Assembly: GCA_002189035.1 (NCBI GenBank)
Contig: NEEC01000298.1
Coordinates: forward strand, 1-35,876
DNA from: Utricularia gibba
Taxonomy: Eukaryota > Streptophyta > Magnoliopsida > Lamiales > Lentibulariaceae
DNA: 35,876 nucleotides
Direction: 5' to 3'
The notes beneath the pieces were generated by a model. That model worked only from the letters and a program-made list of their open reading frames with translations, made no database searches and had not been told where the DNA came from. A program made the translations under genes and the position numbers. Positions 1 through 13,445 of the stretch are shown here, one piece after another; positions within the stretch are counted from its first letter, which is position 1, and each line of letters begins with the position of its first letter.

Positions 1-680
1 CGTGCCGGTCAGCTTCCGTGTTGAAAGCATCTTCGTCCGAGGATGCATCAGAGCTCGAATTATCGCCTTATATTAGCCTTCAGATGTGCCACAAATTGGC
101 CACCACGTTCGCGACGATGAGTTCGGAACACGAGAATCGACGCGATTGTGATTTTCGGCTTGCAAAAGATCTGGTTTTATTGGATGACGTGAAGTATGGG
201 TTTTCGAGGCGATCTCTGAACAAGCTCTGGGTGTGTCCTACCGCAGCCTCATGGTGGCCTCGCACACGTTCGGTATTTCGGCGATATCCTGAAATGATGA
301 GTCACGCTGCGCTCGCACCGTTTCGAACCCCTTTCCGTGCCGGTCAGCTTCCGTGTTGAAAGCATCTTCGTCCGAGGATGCATCAGAGCTCGAATTATCG
401 CCTTATATTAGCCTTCAGATGTGCCACAAATTGGCCACCACGTTCGCGACGATGCGACTCGGAACACGAGAATCGACGCGATTGTGATTTTCGCTTGCAA
501 AACATCTGTGTTTTATTGGGTGACGTGAAGTATGGGTTTTCGAGGCGATCTCTGAACAAGCTCTGGGTGTGTCCTACCCGCAGCCCTCATGGTGGCCTCG
601 CACACCGTTCGGCATCTCGTCGATATCTTGAAGATCAAGATGAGTCACGCTGCGCCCGGCATACCGTTTCGAACCCTTTC

Positions 681-1004
681 CGTGCCGGTCAGCTTCCGTG
701 TTGAAAGCATCTTCGTCCGAGGATGCATCAGAGCTCGAATTATCGCCTTATATTAGCCTTCAGATGTGCACAAATTGGCCACCACGTTCGCGACGATGAG
801 TTCGGAACACGAGAATCGACGCGATTGTGATTTTCGCTTGCAAAACATCTGCGTTTTATTGGGTGACGTGAAGTATGGGTTTTCGAGGCGATCTCTGAAC
901 AAGCTCTGGGTCCCTACCCCTATCAGCGACACCGTTCGGCATCTCGTCGATATCTTGAAGATCAAGATGAGTCACGCTGCGCCGGCATCCGTTTCGAACC
1001 CTTC
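681..1004 (+). repeat. Short monomer (324 bp) with an altered CCGCAGCC block
   Basis: Near 909-930 the usual GTGTGTCCCTACCCGCAGCC plus CATGGTGGCCTCGC block is replaced by GTCCCTACCCCTATCAGCGA before CACCGTTCGGC resumes. This otherwise near-invariant block is rarely disturbed in the regular arrays. Confidence 0.75.
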
Positions 1005-2022
1005 CGTGCCGGTCAGCTTCCGTGTTGAAAGCATCTTCGTCCGAGGATGCATCAGAGCTCGAATTATCGCCTTATATTAGCCTTCAGATGTGCCACAAAT
1101 TGGCCACCACGTTCGCGACGATGAGTTTTCGGAACACGAGAATCGACGCGATTGTGATTTTCGGCTTGCAAAAGATCTGCGTTTTATTGGATGACGTGAA
1201 GTATGGGTTTTCGATGCGATCTCTGAACAAGCTCTGGGTGTGTCCCCGCAGCCTCATGGTGGCTCGCGTTCGGTATTTTCGGCGATATCCTGAAAACCGT
1301 GATGAGTCACGCTGCGCCGGCATACCGTTTCGAACCCCTTTCCGTGCCGGTCAGCTTCCGTGTTGAAAGCATCTTCGTCCGAGGATGCATCAGAGCTCGA
1401 ATTATCGCCTTATAGCCTTCAGATGTGCCACAAATTGGCCACCACGTTCGCGACGATGCGACTCGGAACACGAGAATCGACGCGATTGTGATTTTCGCCT
1501 TGCAAAACATCTGCGTTTTATTGGGTGACGTGAAGTATGGGTTTTCGAGGCGATCTCTGAACAAGCTCTGGTGTGTCCCTACCGCAGCCTCATGGTGGCC
1601 TCGCACACCGTTCGGCATTCGTCGATATCTTGAAGATCAAGATGAGTCACGCTGCGCCCGGCATACCGTTTCGAACCCTTTCCGTGCCGGTCAGCTTCCG
1701 TGTTGAAAGCATCTTCGTCCGAGGATGCATCAGAGCTCGAATTATCGCCTTATATTAGCCTTCAGATGTGCCACAAATTGGCCACCACGTTCGCGACGAT
1801 GCGACTCGGAACACGAGAATCGACGCGATTGTGATTTTCGGCTTGCAAAATCTGCGTTTTATTGGGTGACGTGAAGTATGGGTTTTCGAGGCGATCTCTG
1901 AACAAGCTCTGGTGTGTCCTACCCGCAGCCTCATGGTGGCCTCGCACACCGTTCGGTATTTCGGCATATCCTGAAAACCGTGATGAGTCACGCTGCGCCG
2001 GCATACCGTTTCGAACCCTTTC

Positions 2023-2338
2023 CGTGCCGGTCAGCTTCCGTGTTGAAAGCATCTTCGTCCGAGGATGCATCAGAGCTCGAATTATCGCCTTATATTAGCC
2101 TTCAGATGTGCCACAAATTGGCCACCACGTTCGCGACGATGCGTTTCGGAACACGAGAATCGACGCGATTGTGATTTTCGCTTGCAAAACATCTGCGTTT
2201 TATTGGGTGACGTGAAGTATGGGTTTTCGAGGCGATCTCTGAACAAGCTCTGGGTGTGTCCTACCCGCAGCCTCATGGTGGCCTCGCACACCGTTCGGGC
2301 GATATCTGAAATTGAGTCATACCGTTTCGAACCCTTTC
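2023..2338 (+). repeat. Short monomer (316 bp) with a collapsed tail
   Basis: At about 2298-2325 the tail reads TTCGGGCGATATCTGAAATT then GAGTCATACCGTTTCG. The CGCTGCGCCCGGC segment is deleted between GAGTCA and TACCG. The TGAGTCA heptamer itself is kept. Confidence 0.8.
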
Positions 2339-3674
2339 CGTGCCGGTCAGCTTCCGTGTTGAAAGCTTCTTCGTCCGAGGATGCATCAGAGCTCGAATTA
2401 TCGCCTTAAGATGTGCCACAAATTGGCCACCACGTTCGCGACGATGCGACTCGGAACACGAGAATCGACGCGATTGTGATTTTCGCTTGCAAAATCTGCG
2501 TTTTATTGGGTGACGTGAAGTATGGGTTTTCGAGCGATCTCTGAACAAGCTCTGGGTGTGTCCCTACCAGCCTCATGGTGGCCTCGCACACCGTTCGGTA
2601 TTCGCGATATCTTGAAAAAGTGATGAGTCACGCTGCGCCGGCATACCGTTTCGAACCCCTTTCCGTGCCGGTCAGCTTCCGTGTTGAAAGCATCTTCGTC
2701 CGAGGATGCATCAGAGCTCGAATTATCGCCTTATATTAGCCTTCAGATGTGCCACAAATTGGCCACCACGTTCGCGACGATGCGACTCGGAACACGAGAA
2801 TCGACGCGATTGTGATTTTCGCCTTGCAAAACATCTGTTTTATTGGGTGACGTGAAGTATGGGTTTTCGAGGCGATCTCTGAACAAGCTCTGGTGTGTCC
2901 TACCCGCAGCCTCATGGTGGCCTCGCACACCGTTCGGCATTCGTCGATATCTTGAAAGATGAGTCACGCTGCGCCCGGCATACCGTTTCGAACCCTTCCG
3001 TGCCGGTCAGCTTCCGTGTTGAAAGCATCTTCGTCCGAGGATGCATCAGAGCTCGAATTATCGCCTTATATTAGCCTTCAGATGTGCCACAAATTGGCCA
3101 CACGTTCGCGACGATGAGTTTCGGAACACGAGAATCGACGCGATTGTGATTTTCGCTTGCAAAATCTGTTTTTATTGGATGACGTGAAGTATGGGTTTTC
3201 GAGCGATCTCTGAACAAGCTCTGGGTGTGTCCTACCCGCAGCCTCATGGTGGCCTCGCACACCGTTCGGTATTTCGATATCCTGAAAACCGTGATGAGTC
3301 ACGCTGCGCCGGCATACCGTTTCGAACCCCTTTCCGTGCCGGTCAGCTTCCGTGTTGAAAGCATCTTCGTCGAGGATGCATCAGAGCTCGAATTATCGCC
3401 TTATATTAGCCTTCAGATGTGCCACAAATTGGCCACCACGTTCGCGACGATGCGACTCGGAACACGAGAATCGACGCGATTGTGATTTTCGCTTGCAAAA
3501 CATCTGCGTTTTATTGGGTGACGTGAAGTATGGGTTTTCGAGGCGATCTCTGAACAAGCTCTGGGTGTGTCCCTACCCGCAGCCTCATGGTGGCCTCGCA
3601 CACGTTCGGTATTCGTCGATATCTTGAAATCAAGATGAGTCACGCTGCGCCGGCATACCGTTTCGAACCCTTTC

Positions 3675-3976
3675 CGTGCCGGTCAGCTTCCGTGTTGAAA
3701 GCTTCTTCGTCCGAGGATGCATCAGAGCTCGAATTATCGCCTTATATTAGCCTTCAGATGTGCCACAAATTGGCCACCACGTTCGCGACGATGCGTTGAC
3801 GACATACCGCGGAAAAGCGTTTTATTGGGTGACGTGAAGTATGGGTTTTCGATGCGATCTCTGAACAAGCTCTGGGTGTGTCCTACCCGCAGCCTCATGG
3901 TGGCCTCGCACACCGTTCGGTCGATATCTTGAAAGATGAGTCACGCTGCGCCCGGCATACCGTTTCGAACCCTTTC
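3675..3976 (+). repeat. Short monomer (302 bp) with a replaced middle segment
   Basis: After GCGACGATGCG, at about 3794-3818, the expected segment from ACTCGG to the AACATCTG block is replaced by roughly 20 bases (TTGACGACATACCGCGGAAA). The unit then resumes at AGCGTTTTATTGGG. About 45 bases are lost. The replacement is not obviously another part of the monomer. Confidence 0.85.
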
Positions 3977-6900
3977 CGTGCCGGTCAGCTTCCGTGTTGA
4001 AAGCATCTTCGTCCGAGGATGCATCAGAGCTCGAATTATCGCCTTATATTAGCCTTCAGATGTGCCACAAATTGGCCACCGTTCGCGACGATGCGACTCG
4101 GAACACGAGAATCGACGCGATTGTGATTTTCGCTTGCAAAAGATCTGCGTTTTATTGGTGACGTGAAGTATGGGTTTTCGAGCGATCTCTGAACAAGCTC
4201 TGGTGTGTCCCTACCCGCAGCCTCATGGTGGCCTCGCACACCGTTCGGTATTTCGGCGATATCCTGAAACCGTGATGAGTCACGCTGCGCCGGCATACCG
4301 TTTCGAACCCCTTTCCGTGCCGGTCAGCTTCCGTGTTGAAAGCATCTTCGTCCGAGGATGCATCAGAGCTCGAATTATCGCCTTATATTAGCCTTCAGAT
4401 GTGCCACAAATTGGCCACCACGTTCGCGACGATGCGACTCGGAACACGAGAATCGACGCGATTGTGATTTTCGCTTGCAAAACATCTGCGTTTTATTGGG
4501 TGACGTGAAGTATGGGTTTTCGAGGCGATCTCTGAACAAGCTCTGGTGTGTCCTACCCGCAGCCTCATGGTGGCCTCGCACACCGTTCGGCATCTCGTCG
4601 ATATCTTGAAGATCAAGATGAGTCACGCTGCGCCCGGCATACCGTTTCGAACCCTTTCCGTGCCGGTCAGCTTCCGTGTTGAAAGCATCTTCGTCCGAGG
4701 ATGCATCAGAGCTCGAATTATCGCCTTATATTAGCCTTCAGATGTGCCACAAATTGGCCACCACGTTCGCGACGATGCGACTCGGAACACGAGAATCGAC
4801 GCGATTGTGATTTTCGGCTTGCAAAACATCTGCGTTTTATTGGGTGACGTGAAGTATGGGTTTTCGAGGCGATCTCTGAACAAGCTCTGGTGTGTCCCTA
4901 CCCGCAGCCTCATGGTGGCCTCGCACACCGTTCGGTATTTCGGCGATATCCTGAAAACCGTGATGAGTCACGCTGCGCCGGCATACCGTTTCGAACCCCT
5001 TTCCGTGCCGGTCAGCTTCCGTGTTGAAAGCATCTTCGTCCGAGGATGCATCAGAGCTCGAATTATCGCCTTATATTAGCCTTCAGATGTGCCACAAATT
5101 GGCCACCACGTTCGCGACGATGCGACTCGGAACACGAGAATCGACGCGATTGTGATTTTCGCTTGCAAAACATCTGCGTTTTATTGGATGACGTGAAGTA
5201 TGGGTTTTCGAGCGATCTCTGAACAGCTCTGGGTGTGTCCTACCCGCAGCCTCATGGTGGCCTCGCACACCGTTCGGCATTCGTCGATATCTTGAAATCA
5301 AGATGAGTCACGCTGCGCCGGCATACCGTTTCGAACCCCTTCCGTGCCGGTCAGCTTCCGTGTTGAAAGCATTTCGTCCGAGGATGCATCAGAGCTCGAA
5401 TTATCGCCTTATATTAGCCTTCAGATGTGCCACAAATTGGCCACCACGTTCGCGACGATGCGTTTCGGAACACGAGAATCGACGCGATTGTGATTTTCGG
5501 CTTGCAAAAGATCTGCGTTTTATTGGATGACGTGAAGTATGGGTTTTCGAGCGATCTCTGAACAAGCTCTGGGTGTGTCCCTACCCGCAGCCTCATGGTG
5601 GCCTCGCACACCGTTCGGTATTTCGGCGATATCTGAAAACCGTGATGAGTCACGCTGCGCCGGCATACCGTTTCGAACCCCTTTCCGTGCCGGTCAGCTT
5701 CCGTGTTGAAAGCATCTTCGTCCGAGGATGCATCAGAGCTCGAATTATCGCCTTATATAGCCTTCAGATGTGCCACAAATTGGCCACCACGTTCGCGACG
5801 ATGCGACTCGGAACACGAGAATCGACGCGATTGTGATTTTCGGCTTGCAAAAATCTGCGTTTTATTGGATGACGTGAAGTATGGGTTTTCGAGCGATCTC
5901 TGAACAAGCTCTGGTGTGTTCCTACCCGCAGCCTCATGGTGGCCTCGCACACCGTTCGGTATCGGATATCCTGAAAACTGATGAGTCACGCTGCGCCCGG
6001 CATACCGTTTCGAACCCCTTTCCGTGCCGGTCAGCTTCCGTGTTGAAAGCATCTTCGTCCGAGGATGCATCAGAGCTCGAATTATCGCCTTATATTAGCC
6101 TTCAGATGTGCCACAAATTGGCCACCACGTTCGCGACGATGCGACGGAACACGAGAATCGACGCGATTGTGATTTTCGCTTGCAAAAATCTGCGTTTTAT
6201 TGGATGACGTGAAGTATGGGTTTTCGAGGCGATCTCTGAACAAGCTCTAGGTGTGTTCCTACCGCAGCCTCATGGTGGCCTCGCACACCGTTCGGCATTC
6301 GTCGATATCTTGAAGATCATGATGAGTCACGCTGCGCCGGCATACCGTTTCGAACCCTTTCCGTGCCGGTCAGCTTCCGTGTTGAAAGCATCTTCGTCCG
6401 AGGATGCATCAGAGCTCGAATTATCGCCTTATTTAGCCTTCAGATGTGCCACAAATTGGCCACCACGTTCGCGACGATGCGACTCGGAACACGAGAATCG
6501 ACGCGATTGTGATTTTCGCTTGCAAAACATCTGCGTTTTATTGGATGACGTGAAGTATGGGTTTTCGAGGCGATCTCTGAACAAGCTCTGGGTGTGTCCT
6601 ACCCGCAGCCTCATGGTGGCCTCGCACACCGTTCGGTATTTCGGCGATATCCTGAAATCGTGATGAGTCACGCTGCGCCGGCATACGTTTCGAACCCTTC
6701 CGTGCCGGTCAGCTTCCGTGTTGAAAGCATCTTCGTCCGAGGATGCATCAGAGCTCGAATTATCGCCTTATATTAGCCTTCAGATGTGCCACAAATTGGC
6801 CACCTTCGCGACGATGCGTTCGGAACACGAGAATCGACGCGATTGTGATTTTCGGCTTGCAAAAGATCTGCGTTTTATTGGATGACGTGAAGTATGGGTT

Positions 6901-8065
6901 TTCGAGCGATCTCTGAACAAGCTCTGGTGTGTCCCTACCCGCAGCCTCATGGTGGCCTCGCACACCGTTCGGTATTCGTCGATATCTTGAAAACCGTGAT
7001 GAGTCACGCTGCGCCGGCATACCGTTTCGAACCCTTTCCGTGCCGGTCAGCTTCCGTGTTGAAAGCATCTTCGTCCGAGGATGCATCAGAGCTCGAATTA
7101 TCGCCTTATATAGCCTTCAGATGTGCCACAAATTGGCCACCACGTTCGCGACGATGCGACTCGGAACACGAGAATCGACGCGATTGTGATTTTCGCCTTG
7201 CAAAACATCTGCGTTTTATTGGGTGACGTGAAGTATGGGTTTTCGAGGCGATCTCTGAACAAGCTCTGGTGTGTTCCCTACCCGCAGCCTCATGGTGGCC
7301 TCGCACACCGTTCGGCATTCGTCGATATCTGAAATCAAGATGAGTCACGCTGCGCCCGGCATACCGTTTCGAACCCTTCCGTGCCGGTCAGCTTCCGTGT
7401 TGAAAGCATCTTCGTCCGAGGATGCATCAGAGCTCGAATTATCGCCTTATATTAGCCTTCAGATGTGCCACAAATTGGCCACCACGTTCGCGACGATGCG
7501 ACTCGGAACACGAGAATCGACGCGATTGTGATTTTCGCTTGCAAAACATCTGCGTTTTATTGGATGACGTGAAGTATGGGTTTTCGAGGCGATCTCTGAA
7601 CAAGCTCTGGGTGTGTCCTACCCGCAGCCTCATGGTGGCCTCGCACACCGTTCGGTATTTCGGATATCTGAAAACCGTGATGAGTCACGCTGCGCCGGCA
7701 TACCGTTTCGAACCCCTTTCCGTGCCGGTCAGCTTCCGTGTTGAAAGCATCTTCGTCCGAGGATGCATCAGAGCTCGAATTATCGCCTTATATTAGCCTT
7801 CAGATGTGCCACAAATTGGCCACCACGTTCGCGACGATGCGACTCGGAACACGAGAATCGACGCGATTGTGATTTTCGCTTGCAAAACACTGTGTTTTAT
7901 TGGGTGACGTGAAGTATGGGTTTTCGAGGCGATCTCTGAACAAGCTCTGGGTGTGTTCCTACCCGCAGCCTCATGGTGGCCTCGCACACCGTTCGGTATC
8001 TCGTCGATATCTTGAAGATCAAGATGAGTCACGCTGCGCCCGGCATACCGTTTCGAACCCGTTTC

Positions 8066-8384
8066 CGTGCCGGTCAGCTTCCGTGTTGAAAGCATCTTCG
8101 TCCGAGGATGCATCAGAGCTCGAATTATCGCCTTATATAGCCTTCAGATGTGCCACAAATTGGCCACCACGTTCGCGACGATGCGGAACACGAGAATCGA
8201 CGCGATTGTGATTTTCGGCTTGCAAAACTGCGTTTTATTGACCGTTTTATCGATCCCTCTCTGAACAAGCTCTGGGTGTGTCCCTACCCGCAGCCTCATG
8301 GTGGCCTCGCACACCGTTCGGCATCTCGTCGATATCTGAAATGATGAGTCACGCTGCGCCGGCATACCGTTTCGAACCCCTTTC
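8066..8384 (+). repeat. Short monomer (319 bp) with an altered centre
   Basis: At about 8226-8262 the usual TGACGTGAAGTATGGG and TTTTCGAGGCG segment is replaced by TTGACCGTTTTATCGATCCC before CTCTGAACAAGC resumes. The ACTC of GCGACTCGG is also missing near 8184. The rest of the unit is normal. Confidence 0.8.
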
Positions 8385-11300
8385 CGTGCCGGTCAGCTTC
8401 CGTGTTGAAAGCATCTCGTCCGAGGATGCATCAGAGCTCGAATTATCGCCTTATATAGCCTTCAGATGTGCCACAAATTGGCCACGTTCGCGACGATGAG
8501 TTTCGGAACACGAGAATCGACGCGATTGTGATTTTCGGCTTGCAAAAGATCTGCGTTTTATTGGATGACGTGAAGTATGGGTTTTCGAGCGATCTCTGAA
8601 CAAGCTCTGGGTGTGTCCCTACCCGCAGCCTCATGGTGGCCTCGCACACCGTTCGGTATTTCGGCGATATCTGAAAATGATGAGTCACGCTGCGCCGGCA
8701 TACCGTTTCGAACCCTTTCCGTGCCGGTCAGCTTCCGTGTTGAAAGCATCTTCGTCCGAGGATGCATCAGAGCTCGAATTATCGCCTTATATTAGCCTTC
8801 AGATGTGCCACAAATTGGCCACCACGTTCGCGACGATGCGACTCGGAACACGAGAATCGACGCGATTGTGATTTTCGCTTGCAAAACATCTGCGTTTTAT
8901 TGGGTGACGTGAAGTATGGGTTTTCGAGGCGATCTCTGAACAAGCTCTAGGTGTGTTCCTACCCGCAGCCTCATGGTGGCCTCGCACACCGTTCGGCATT
9001 CGTCGATATCTTGAATCAAGATGAGTCACGCTGCGCCCGGCATACCGTTTCGAACCCTTTCCGTGCCGGTCAGCTTCCGTGTTGAAAGCATCTTCGTCCG
9101 AGGATGCATCAGAGCTCGAATTATCGCCTTATATTAGCCTTCAGATGTGCCACAAATTGGCCACCACGTTCGCGACGATGCGACTCGGAACACGAGAATC
9201 GACGCGATTGTGATTTTCGCCTTGCAAAACATCTGCGTTTTATTGGGTGACGTGAAGTATGGGTTTTCGAGGCGATCTCTGAACAAGCTCTGGTGTGTCC
9301 TACCCGCAGCCTCATGGTGGCCTCGCACACCGTTCGGCATTCGTCGATATCTTGAAAGATGAGTCACGCTGCGCCCGGCATACCGTTTCGAACCCTTCCG
9401 TGCCGGTCAGCTTCCGTGTTGAAAGCATCTTCGTCCGAGGATGCATCAGAGCTCGAATTATCGCCTTATATTAGCCTTCAGATGTGCCACAAATTGGCCA
9501 CCACGTTCGCGACGATGCGTTTCGGAACACGAGAATCGACGCGATTGTGATTTTCGGCTTGCAAAAGATCTGCGTTTTATTGGATGACGTGAAGTATGGG
9601 TTTTCGAGCGATCTCTGAACAAGCTCTGGGTGTGTCCCTACCCGCAGCCTCATGGTGGCCTCGCACACCGTTCGGTATTTCGGCGATATCCTGAAAACCG
9701 TGATGAGTCACGCTGCGCCCGGCATACGTTTCGAACCCCTTTCCGTGCCGGTCAGCTTCCGTGTTGAAAGCATCTTCGTCCGAGGATGCATCAGAGCTCG
9801 AATTATCGCCTTATATTAGCCTTCAGATGTGCCACAAATTGGCCACCACGTTCGCGACGATGCGACTCGGAACACGAGAATCGACGCGATTGTGATTTTC
9901 GCCTTGCAAAACATCTGCGTTTTATTGGGTGACGTGAAGTATGGGTTTTCGAGGCGATCTCTGAACAAGCTCTAGGTGTGTTCCTACCGCAGCCTCATGG
10001 TGGCCTCGCACACCGTTCGGCATCTCGTCGATATCTTGAGATCAAATGAGTCACGCTGCGCCGGCATACCGTTTCGAACCCTTTCCGTGCCGGTCAGCTT
10101 CCGTGTTGAAAGCATCTTCGTCCGAGGATGCATCAGAGCTCGAATTATCGCCTTATATTAGCCTTCAGATGTGCCACAAATTGGCCACCACGTTCGCGAC
10201 GATGCGACTCGGAACACGAGAATCGACGCGATTGTGATTTTCGCCTTGCAAAACATCTGCGTTTTATTGGGTGACGTGAAGTATGGGTTTTCGAGGCGAT
10301 CTCTGAACAAGCTCTGGGTGTCCTACCCGCAGCCTCATGGTGGCCGCACACCGTTCGGCATTCGTCGATATCTTGAAATCAAGATGAGTCACGCTGCGCC
10401 CGGCATACCGTTTCGAACCCCTTTCCGTGCCGGTCAGCTTCCGTGTTGAAAGCTTCTTCGTCCGAGGATGCATCAGAGCTCGAATTATCGCCTTATATTA
10501 GCCTTCAGATGTGCCACAAATTGGCCACCACGTTCGCGACGATGCGACGGAACACGAGAATCGACGCGATTGTGATTTTCGGCTTGCAAAAATCTGCGTT
10601 TTATTGGATGACGTGAAGTATGGGTTTTCGAGCGATCTCTGAACAAGCTCTGGGTGTGTCCCTACCGCAGCCTCATGGTGGCCTCGCACACCGTTCGGTA
10701 TTTCGATATCTGAATGAGTCACGCTGCGCCCGGCATACCGTTTCGAACCCCTTTCCGTGCCGGTCAGCTTCCGTGTTGAAAGCATCTTCGTCCGAGGATG
10801 CATCAGAGCTCGAATTATCGCCTTATATTAGCCTTCAGATGTGCCACAAATTGGCCACCACGTTCGCGACGATGCGGAACACGAGAATCGACGCGATTGT
10901 GATTTTCGGCTTGCAAAACATCTGCGTTTTATTGGGTGACGTGAAGTATGGGTTTTCGAGGCGATCTCTGAACAAGCTCTGGGTGTGTCCCTACCCGCAG
11001 CCTCATGGTGGCCTCGCACACGTTCGGCATTCGTCGATATCTTGAAATGATGAGTCACGCTGCGCCGGGCATACGTTTCGAACCCTTTCCGTGCCGGTCA
11101 GCTTCCGTGTTGAAAGCATCTTCGTCCGAGGATGCATCAGAGCTCGAATTATCGCCTTATATAGCCTTCAGATGTGCCACAAATTGGCCACCACGTTCGC
11201 GACGATGCGACTCGGAACACGAGAATCGACGCGATTGTGATTTTCGCTTGCAAAACATCTGCGTTTTATTGGATGACGTGAAGTATGGGTTTTCGAGCGA

Positions 11301-13120
11301 TCTCTGAACAAGCTCTGGGTGTGTCCCTACCCGCAGCCTCATGGTGGCCTCGCACACCGTTCGGCATTTCGGCGATATCTGAAAACCGTGATGAGTCACG
11401 CTGCGCGGCATACCGTTTCGAACCCTTTCCGTGCCGGTCAGCTTCCGTGTTGAAAGCATCTTCGTCCGAGGATGCATCAGAGCTCGAATTATCGCCTTAT
11501 ATTAGCCTTCAGATGTGCCACAAATTGGCCACCACGTTCGCGACGATGCGACTCGGAACACGAGAATCGACGCGATTGATTTTCGCTTGCAAAACATCTG
11601 CGTTTTATTGGGTGACGTGAAGTATGGGTTTTCGAGGCGATCTCTGAACAAGCTCTGGTGTGTTCCTACCCGCAGCCTCATGGTGGCCTCGCACACCGTT
11701 CGGTATTCGTCGATATCCTGAAATGATGAGTCACGCTGCGCCCGGCATACCGTTTCGAACCCTTTCCGTGCCGGTCAGCTTCCGTGTTGAAAGCATCTTC
11801 GTCCGAGATGCATCAGAGCTCGAATTATCGCCTTATATTAGCCTTCAGATGTGCCACAAATTGGCCACCACGTTCGCGACGATGCGACTCGGAACACGAG
11901 AATCGACGCGATTGTGATTTTCGCCTTGCAAAACATCTGCGTTTTATTGGGTGACGTGAAGTATGGGTTTTCGAGGCGATCTCTGAACAAGCTCTGGTGT
12001 GTCCTACCCGCAGCCTCATGGTGGCCTCGCACACCGTTCGGTATTTCGGATATCTGAAAACCGTGATGAGTCACGCTGCGCCCGGCATACCGTTTCGAAC
12101 CCCTTTCCGTGCCGGTCAGCTTCCGTGTTGAAAGCATCTTCGTCCGAGGATGCATCAGAGCTCGAATTATCGCCTTATATTAGCCTTCAGATGTGCCACA
12201 AATTGGCCACCACGTTCGCGACGATGTTTCGGAACACGAGAATCGACGCGATTGTGATTTTCGCTTGCAAAAGATCTGCGTTTTATTGGATGACGTGAAG
12301 TATGGGTTTTCGAGGATCTCTGAACAAGCTCTGGGTGTGTCCCTACCCGCAGCCTCATGGTGGCCTCGCACACCGTTCGGTATTTCGGCGATATCTGAAA
12401 ACCGTGATGAGTCACGCTGCGCCGGCATACCGTTTCGAACCCTTTCCGTGCCGGTCAGCTTCCGTGTTGAAAGCTCTTCGTCCGAGGATGCATCAGAGCT
12501 CGAATTATCGCCTTATTTAGCCTTCAGATGTGCCACAAATTGGCCACCACGTTCGCGACGATGCGACTCGGAACACGAGAATCGACGCGATTGTGATTTT
12601 CGCCTTGCAAAATCTGTTTTATTGGGACGTGAAGTATGGGTTTTCGAGGCGATCTCTGAACAAGCTCTGGTGTGTCCCTACCCGCAGCCTCATGGTGGCC
12701 TCGCACACCGTTCGGCATTCGTCGATATCTTGAAGATCAAGATGAGTCACGCTGCGCCCGGCATACCGTTTCGAACCCTTTCCGTGCCGGTCAGCTTCCG
12801 TGTTGAAAGCATCTTCGTCCGAGGATGCATCAGAGCTCGAATTATCGCCTTATATTAGCCTTCAGATGTGCCACAAATTGGCCACCACGTTCGCGACGAT
12901 GCGACTCGGAACACGAGAATCGACGCGATTGTGATTTTCGCCTTGCAAAACATCTGCGTTTTATTGGGTGACGTGAAGTATGGGTTTTCGAGGCGATCTC
13001 TGAAAGCTCTGGTGTGTCCTACCCGCAGCCTCATGGTGGCCTCGCACACCGTTCGGCATTCGGCGATATCTGAAATGTGATGAGTCACGCTGCGCCCGGC
13101 ATACCGTTTCGAACCCTTTC

Positions 13121-13445
13121 CGTGCCGGTCAGCTTCCGTGTTGAAAGCTTCGTCGAGCTCGAATTATCGCCTTATATTAGCCTTCAGATGTGCCACAAAT
13201 TGGCCACCACGTTCGCGACGATGCGACTCGGAACACGAGAATCGACGCGATTGTGATTTTCGGCTTGCAAAAGATCTGCGTTTTATTGGATGACGTGAAG
13301 TATGGGTTTTCGAGGCGATCTCTGAACAAGCTCTGGGTGTGTCCCTACCCGCAGCCTCATGGTGGCCTCGCACACCGTTCGGTATTCGTCGATATCTGAA
13401 AGTGATGAGTCACGCTGCGCCGGCATACCGTTTCGAACCCCTTTC
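13121..13445 (+). repeat. Short monomer (325 bp) with a ~20-bp deletion near its start
   Basis: The start reads GTTGAAAGCTTCGTCGAGCTCG, so the CTTCGTCCGAGGATGCATCA segment is mostly gone at about 13148-13155. Repeated TTCGTC and GAGC-like sequence at the join allows a slippage explanation. The remainder is intact. Confidence 0.8.

Noticed and set aside
12193-12858. Longest open frame, 221 codons, plus hundreds of shorter ORFs on both strands
   Set aside because: It simply reads through about two satellite units whose stop codons are shifted out by one-base gaps. The frame rotates in each monomer, the same peptides appear in several frames and on both strands, and there is no ribosome-binding or splice context.
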